64,000 nucleotides of DNA from positions 1,736,001 through 1,800,000 of the forward strand of contig NZ_CP139421.1 in assembly GCF_034119865.1 (NCBI RefSeq), read 5' to 3'. This document shows positions 59,528 to 64,000 of the stretch, piece after piece; the first letter of the stretch is position 1; each line of letters opens with the position of its first letter. Position numbers and translations under genes: made by a program. Below the pieces are notes generated by a model. The model saw only the letters and a list, made by a program, of their open reading frames with translations, was not told the origin of the DNA and made no database searches. The DNA comes from Algoriphagus sp. NG3 (lineage in GTDB: Bacteria; Bacteroidota; Bacteroidia; Cytophagales; Cyclobacteriaceae).

Positions 59528-61810
59528 TCAATCTGATACTGTAAACCTCACTCCCAAAAAACCTCTGATTCCCTGATTTGGAGCAAACACATACGTAGGG
59601 TCAAAAGTGAGCGCATTTGGGTTACCCGGCGTTGGAACCACATTTCCACTAGGCCCAAAAAGCACCCCTTCATCAAAAGGATCAAATGCTCTGGCGATGG
59701 AATTGGCCGGTGGAGTGAAATTCAACAGATTTTTCACTCCACCATATATTTCCCACTTTTCCCCGACCTTCTTGGTCAATTGTATGTTCTGAAGGCTATA
59801 CCAAGGCGAGAATTCTGGTCTGTCATCCAGTGGCCCCAGCAAAGGCAAGCGCATAGGACTATAAACGTTGCCAGTGTAATCCAGCGTCAGTCCGAGACGG
59901 AAAAACTCATAGCCAACTGACCACACCCCTGAGAATCTCTCCGTCAGCAATTGTCTTGATTTGATGCCCTCCTCTTCTATGCTTACATCCATCAATGTAC
60001 CCCCGGCCGTAAATGAAATGCCATTTGCCCAGGCTGCATTCAGGTTTAGCGAAAAACCCTTGGATACGGCTGAGCCGTCAAGATTGGCATAGATAATCTG
60101 ATTGGGGTTAGTTTCGTAATCTGGGATGATCCTGTTGGTAAAATAGGTGTAAAAAGCAGATCCGTCCAAGGCTATAAAAGTCCCATTATCAGTAAAGATC
60201 TTTTTTACCAGATTTGCGTTCGCATTCCAGCTTTTCTCAGGTTTCAATTCTTCCGCAAACACCACGTCTCTCGCTCCAGTGAGTGCCGCATGGTCTTCGG
60301 TGAATACATTGGCGACACGAAAACCATTTCCTGCGGAAAGCCTAAACGTGGTATTCTTATCCGATGAAGAAAGCTTATAATTTACCCTTGGGGAAAAGAT
60401 GTTTCCATGGATGGAATTGTAATCGTATCGGAGTCCAAGAAGTAAGCTTTGACTTGGAGTCAGTTTTATTTCATCCTGAATGAATACACCTGGTAAATGA
60501 ATTTTGGAGGGTGCATTGTGATCCGTCTCAAGATGCGCAGTAGCACCTGTATTATCATCGTAATACGTGTACCTATAGGTCAATCCTACTAGCAAACCAT
60601 GCTTTTCAGCTGTTTTTGTCCAAGTCAGTTGACTAAAACCAATGTACTGATCTGCATTATACACTGTGGTACCATAGACGGAATTCTGATTATGCCCATT
60701 TATAGAAAACTGTAAATTGAGGTGCTCCTGAGTAGGCAACTGCCAGATGCCAAAAGTCTCCCATCGACTGGTATAAATACTCTCTCCATAGACTTCATCT
60801 CCTCCCCGATCTGCAGCGCTCCAACCCATCTGCCCACCCCAGCGGTCTTCATAGACATAGCGTCCAGCCATAGTAAACAGTCTGTTTTCTGGTCTTGCTA
60901 CGGTGATTTTCTGAAACAAAGAAATCCGCTTTGCAAGAGTCACATCAGTAAAACCATCTCCATTGTTGTCAATGGGATTGTCATAGTAAAAAGCATTCAC
61001 TCCTGTGAGCGATTGGATTTTTTTGCCCCAGTTTGAGCGTAAACCAACGTCCAGATTCATTTCTCCCCAACTTGTACTAAAGAAATCCGCAGATGCCAAA
61101 GGTGCGTTTTCAGGTTTTTTAGTGATTACATTGATCAATCCTCCGACTGCTTCTGAGCCATATAGTGTGGATGCCGGGCCTTTGACCACTTCTATTCTAT
61201 CGATCAGAGACTGGGGAATGCCCGTCAATCCATAGACAGTGGCCAAGCCACTAACAATAGGCATTCCGTCAATCAACACCATGGTGTATGGACCTTCCAA
61301 GCCGTTGATATGAATATCCCCGGTATTGCAGACATTACAGTTGATTTGAGGTCGTACGCCATTCACATTTTGCAAAGATTCGAACACAGATGGTGTAGGA
61401 TTAGCCCTAAAAAAATTAGCACTATAAACTTCCACCGGTACTGGACTATCCAGTTTGGAAACTTCCTGCATTGTCCCGCTTACAACCACTTCATCTAATC
61501 CTCCATCCATTTCTTTGAGGTTGAAAACTAAATCCGAATTACCGGAATTTAAAAGTTCCACTACCTGCTGGGATGTCTGGAACCCCACCATAGATGCTTG
61601 GAAGGTAAAGGATCCAGTTTCATTCAAGGCAATTGTAAAGCTACCTTGAGAATCCGTCACAGCTCCCTTGCCTTTCCCTTTCACATAAATATTGGCATAT
61701 TCTACAGGTTCTCCCTGAAATAGAACCTTACCTTTTATCAAAATACTTTGGCTATAACAGCTATAAGGAATAAGATAAAAAAGGGCTATTGCTAGTATGA
61801 TTTGTTTCAT
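59528..61810 (-). CDS. TonB-dependent receptor with carboxypeptidase-like N-domain
   Basis: The 760-residue outer-membrane receptor has a signal peptide (IILAIALFYLIPYSCYS), a carboxypeptidase-regulatory-like domain (about 23-105), a plug (VFESLQNVNGVRPQINCNVCNTGDIHINGLEG, about 140-165) and a barrel to the end. The two Cys in INCNVC are also seen in TonB receptors linked to metal uptake. Promoter and operator arrangement next to a DtxR-type regulator argue for import of a metal or metal chelate. The substrate is unknown. It is divergent from the regulator, 111 bp apart. Confidence 0.9.
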   Translation of the reverse strand: MKQIILAIALFYLIPYSCYSQSILIKGKVLFQGEPVEYANIYVKGKGKGAVTDSQGSFTIALNETGSFTFQASMVGFQTSQQVVELLNSGNSDLVFNLKEMDGGLDEVVVSGTMQEVSKLDSPVPVEVYSANFFRANPTPSVFESLQNVNGVRPQINCNVCNTGDIHINGLEGPYTMVLIDGMPIVSGLATVYGLTGIPQSLIDRIEVVKGPASTLYGSEAVGGLINVITKKPENAPLASADFFSTSWGEMNLDVGLRSNWGKKIQSLTGVNAFYYDNPIDNNGDGFTDVTLAKRISLFQKITVARPENRLFTMAGRYVYEDRWGGQMGWSAADRGGDEVYGESIYTSRWETFGIWQLPTQEHLNLQFSINGHNQNSVYGTTVYNADQYIGFSQLTWTKTAEKHGLLVGLTYRYTYYDDNTGATAHLETDHNAPSKIHLPGVFIQDEIKLTPSQSLLLGLRYDYNSIHGNIFSPRVNYKLSSSDKNTTFRLSAGNGFRVANVFTEDHAALTGARDVVFAEELKPEKSWNANANLVKKIFTDNGTFIALDGSAFYTYFTNRIIPDYETNPNQIIYANLDGSAVSKGFSLNLNAAWANGISFTAGGTLMDVSIEEEGIKSRQLLTERFSGVWSVGYEFFRLGLTLDYTGNVYSPMRLPLLGPLDDRPEFSPWYSLQNIQLTKKVGEKWEIYGGVKNLLNFTPPANSIARAFDPFDEGVLFGPSGNVVPTPGNPNALTFDPTYVFAPNQGIRGFLGVRFTVSD

Positions 61811-61841
61811 TATCTGAATATTAAATTATAATTAGATACGG

Positions 61842-61871
61842 AAAATCTATAATGTTAGATTAATCTAACAA
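61842..61871 (-). promoter_or_regulatory. Promoter of the TonB receptor gene
   Basis: On the minus strand, TTG (61871-61869) and TAGATTTT (61849-61842) are separated by exactly 19 nt. The palindrome at 61853-61870 fills most of the spacer and overlaps the TTG, the position of a classical repressor site. Confidence 0.55.
61853..61870. promoter_or_regulatory. Perfect 18-bp palindrome, probable DtxR/MntR-type operator
   Basis: TGTTAGATTAATCTAACA is its own reverse complement. The half-site TTAGRTTA-like core resembles known DtxR boxes (TTAGGTTAG...). A looser inverted repeat, TAGAT (61833-61837) and ATCTA (61845-61849), lies alongside. Confidence 0.75.
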
Positions 61872-61921
61872 AATTGTTTTCAGAAAAATTTTATCATATT
61901 TGAATACTAAAGCAATAGGAT

Positions 61922-62581
61922 ATGGCATCACAGACCGAAGAGAACTATCTAAAATCACTTTTTAACCTAGCCAATGAAAAGGACGAGGTGAACATCTCCG
62001 AGCTTGCAGCTCAGATGCAAGTCAGCATGCCTACCGTAAACAGTATGGTCAAAACTCTTCAAAAGAATGGCTGGCTGATCTATGAAAAATACAAGCCTGT
62101 TATTCTAACTGCCAAGGGAAAGAGAGAAGCGGCGCTAATAATCCGTAAACATAGACTCACGGAAATGTTCTTGGTCAATAAAATGGGCTTTGGCTGGGAA
62201 GAAGTACATGAAATCGCCGAACAGGTGGAGCATATCCATGCCCCCAAGTTCTTTGAGCGTATGGACGAAATGATGGGTTTCCCAACAATAGACCCCCATG
62301 GCTCTCCTATTCCCGATAAGCAAGGAAGGATTCAGGAAAGGAACTACATTCCCCTAAGCAAATGCACCAAAGGACAACAAGTGAAGCTTGCGGCCCTGAC
62401 CAATTCCTCGACTGAATTTTTGGAATTTCTGAATAGTCGGGATCTTCAGCTAGGTACAGAACTTACGATAAAATCTGTAGAGTCCTACGATCAGAGTATG
62501 GTAGTCGCCTATGCAGGTCATGATTCAGAGACCTTGAGCGATAAGGTATGCGACCGGCTTCTGGTTGGGGTGGTTGGATAG
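61922..62581 (+). CDS. DtxR/MntR-family metal-dependent regulator
   Basis: The 219 residues have an N-terminal winged helix (EENYLKSLFNLANEKDEVNISELAAQMQVSMPTVNSMVKTLQKNGWLIYEKYKPVILTAKG), a metal-binding and dimer domain with RKHRLTEMFLVNKMGF, EVHEIAEQVEHIHAPKFFERMDEMMGFPTIDPHGSPIPD, and a C-terminal FeoA/SH3-like domain (about 140-219). It should bind DNA when loaded with Mn2+ or Fe2+. Its first gene neighbour is the divergent TonB receptor, and the shared operator suggests metal-controlled repression of that receptor. Confidence 0.93.
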   Translation: MASQTEENYLKSLFNLANEKDEVNISELAAQMQVSMPTVNSMVKTLQKNGWLIYEKYKPVILTAKGKREAALIIRKHRLTEMFLVNKMGFGWEEVHEIAEQVEHIHAPKFFERMDEMMGFPTIDPHGSPIPDKQGRIQERNYIPLSKCTKGQQVKLAALTNSSTEFLEFLNSRDLQLGTELTIKSVESYDQSMVVAYAGHDSETLSDKVCDRLLVGVVG

Positions 62582-62626
62582 GGTTACTCAAGAATTGAAT
62601 TAATTTATGACGGAGAATTACGTGAA

Positions 62627-62980
62627 TCATTCCGAAAACGCCTCACTTGGAAACGTGCTCAGATAATATTCTAGGTAGTTCAAATCAAGAGAGAGGAAGT
62701 TTTCACCCACTGAAGTTTTCTTCTTAATCTGTTCGACAATAGCCTCCTTGGAATATGATTCACCATTTAAGGTAGATACTTGGGTATTTTCTTCAGAGGC
62801 CTGGTATCGCTTGATGGCAAGTTTGATACGGGAGTCATCATCTAGCTTAGCAAGTGTATAAATTTTCTGCTCTCCTCTGGAAACTTTGTCGTAATAAATA
62901 AATTCCTGGGTGAAGGGATTGTAGCTCAATGGCTTTGCTTTGGCAGCCTCTACTATAGGTGGCAATATGATCTTTTTCAT
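62627..62980 (-). CDS. Small protein paralogous to the N-domain of the caspase-like protein
   Basis: The 117 residues share a domain with the upstream caspase-like protein. Here it reads SRIKLAIKRYQAS followed by SYSKEAIVEQIKKKTSVG and YLEYYLS; there it reads NKAKLAIQRIKQE, then IYSKAEIISHIENQTSLG and YAEYQLN. The order and spacing agree over about 65 residues. No protease domain is present, so it may be an adaptor, inhibitor or decoy. It begins 58 bp after the protease stop, with a 12-bp hairpin in between. No signal peptide or helix is seen. Confidence 0.75.
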   Translation of the reverse strand: MKKIILPPIVEAAKAKPLSYNPFTQEFIYYDKVSRGEQKIYTLAKLDDDSRIKLAIKRYQASEENTQVSTLNGESYSKEAIVEQIKKKTSVGENFLSLDLNYLEYYLSTFPSEAFSE

Positions 62981-63000
62981 AAATTCAAATATAACTATTC

Positions 63001-63028
63001 AGCAGCTGCTTTATGGAAAGCAGCTGCT
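63001..63028 (-). promoter_or_regulatory. 12-bp hairpin between the caspase-like gene and its small paralogue
   Basis: AGCAGCTGCTTT (63001-63012) pairs perfectly with AAAGCAGCTGCT (63017-63028) around ATGG. No T run follows on the minus strand, so it is a weak terminator or a structure in a joint mRNA. Confidence 0.6.
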
Positions 63029-63038
63029 AATTAGAAAA

Positions 63039-64000
63039 TTACAAACGCTTAATAGCAAAATCTGCCAACGTCATATTGTAGAACAGATACGGTTGGATTT
63101 TAGCCGTTTTACTGCCCCAGGCACTTCCAGACACAGCTGTACGCAGCAGATCCCGGTTTTGCATCAGCAGCGCTGCCGTAGTAGTTCCCGGCACAGCTGC
63201 CATCCCCACGTTAAATTGCGCTACTGTATCAGCCACAGCCTGCTGCACTGTCCTGCCCAGTGCCATGCTGATATCGTACTGGGAATCAGCCTTCCAGAAC
63301 AATTGGGAATTTGCCCAGGTGAAAGTGAAGTTTTCATTGTAGCCGGCAAATGAATAAGCACCTTTTGACACGGTGTCTGGCCCCAAATCCCTTCCTGTCC
63401 TGCAGCTCAAAAAGTGGATAGAACTATGATCTACCTCCTGCGCATCGTAGGAACCTACCCGGATCAAGCTGGAATTGTTATGCCCGGTGAATACATTGTA
63501 ATTTCCATGTCCTATGCCACTGATATAGACAACACGTTGTTCCTTTGCCCTAGCCGCAAAATTTGTTCGGTTATCGTTGACACCGGTGAGCGTGATAACT
63601 TCAAATCCCCGGTTTTTAAAAACCGGATGCACATTATTTATCCTGTAGTTTGCGGCTTCATTAGTCACATTGTCTGTGGTATTTTCACAGAATAGGACTT
63701 TATTGGAAAAAAGTTTCCAATTGACCTTAGGAATGATTTTCCACTCTGTAGGTATGGTAGGAAGGATTTCTGCTTTTGGCATTACAAAGCGAACCGGAGT
63801 AACTGGGATTTTGCCTAACATCTGATTAAGCTGATATTCTGCATATTTTGCTTCAGCATCAGCTAGTTGCCTTCCTAAAGAAGTTTGATTTTCAATATGG
63901 GAAATTATCTCTGCTTTAGAATATATCCCTGCATTTATAACTCCGATTTTCAAATCAGGTTCTTGTTTGATCCGTTGGATTGCAAGCTTTGCCTTATTGT
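63039..64000 (-). CDS. Caspase-like (clan CD type) protein, N-terminus outside the window
   Basis: The frame is open to the right edge; 319 residues are visible. The first part is a domain (KLAIQRIKQEPDLKIG, then IYSKAEIISHIENQTSLG) shared with the next small gene. The rest has the shape of a caspase-hemoglobinase fold: VVYISGIGHGNYNVF with the candidate catalytic His (GHG), then SSIHFLSCRTGRDLG with the candidate Cys, and FAGYNENFTFTWAN after it. A TTG at 63953 is an internal Leu codon and not needed as start. No signal or membrane helix is visible. The substrate and trigger are unknown. Confidence 0.75.
   Translation of the reverse strand, partial: NKAKLAIQRIKQEPDLKIGVINAGIYSKAEIISHIENQTSLGRQLADAEAKYAEYQLNQMLGKIPVTPVRFVMPKAEILPTIPTEWKIIPKVNWKLFSNKVLFCENTTDNVTNEAANYRINNVHPVFKNRGFEVITLTGVNDNRTNFAARAKEQRVVYISGIGHGNYNVFTGHNNSSLIRVGSYDAQEVDHSSIHFLSCRTGRDLGPDTVSKGAYSFAGYNENFTFTWANSQLFWKADSQYDISMALGRTVQQAVADTVAQFNVGMAAVPGTTTAALLMQNRDLLRTAVSGSAWGSKTAKIQPYLFYNMTLADFAIKRL

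Overview
The window looks like chromosome from a Bacteroidota bacterium, most likely Cyclobacteriaceae (Algoriphagus-like); this is inferred from gene content, not from a marker gene. The supports are: -7 elements of the TAnnTTTG type paired with TTG or TTTG about 20 nt upstream at many genes; SusC-type TonB receptor architecture; YaiO, DUF6134, DUF4920, HYC_CC_PP and CHY zinc-finger families; TIGR-type arsenosugar genes; and a fused HAD phosphatase / phosphoglycerate dehydrogenase. Genes are tightly packed and often overlap by a few bases. No insertion sequence, prophage or CRISPR array was seen.

Layout. 0-7 kb: the start of a lipoprotein dehydrogenase (edge-truncated), twin tRNA-Glu genes with a promoter and terminator, gap, then a minus-strand arsenosugar-type operon (CMD protein, ArsS, two glycosyltransferases, DUF6134 protein, VOC protein) without an arsM. 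7-13.5 kb: peroxiredoxin, DUF1330 protein, and a TetR-ABC-HlyD-TolC exporter operon whose ATPase has lost its catalytic motifs. 13.6-18.5 kb: BCCT transporter, DUF983 and DUF4920 proteins, and the serine-pathway fusion. 18.5-21 kb: remains of a secreted-peptide locus (truncated glycosyltransferase, thioredoxin-like lipoprotein-type protein, C39-like fragment running into an out-of-frame Cys-rich tail). 21-27.3 kb: small regulators and housekeeping genes (XRE, DinB, RhlE, DUF6909 protein, MsrA, DUF3253 protein, methyltransferase).

27.4-35.2 kb holds a probable exopolysaccharide system: response regulator, HEAT membrane protein, processive family-2 glycosyltransferase, TPR-YaiO outer-membrane barrel and an unknown anchored protein in one minus-strand operon, meeting a convergent LtaS-like sulfatase-fold transferase. 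35.5-43.6 kb carries three consecutive secreted amidohydrolase paralogues (only the middle one keeps its metal ligands), an SH3-NlpC/P60 lipoprotein and a glutamate-carboxypeptidase-II-like M28 peptidase. 44.2-46 kb has a phosphoglycosyl transferase and a sugar aminotransferase, followed by about 700 bp of very AT-rich DNA with no gene.

46.6-62.6 kb is a copper/heavy-metal region: CopA ATPase, a CopZ-like protein, an AAA ATPase, an exported CHY zinc finger, a HYC_CC_PP protein, CusA, CusC, CusB and a DUF3347 protein, then a TonB receptor divergent from a DtxR/MntR-type regulator. An 18-bp perfect palindrome lies exactly between the -33 and -7 elements of the receptor promoter. The spacers here and at 40.2 kb share a dispersed repeat of about 110 bp that carries different small palindromes in different copies.

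The right edge (62.6-64 kb) has a caspase-like His/Cys protein (cut by the window end) followed by a small protein that repeats only its N-terminal domain. This is the best candidate for an undescribed two-gene system.
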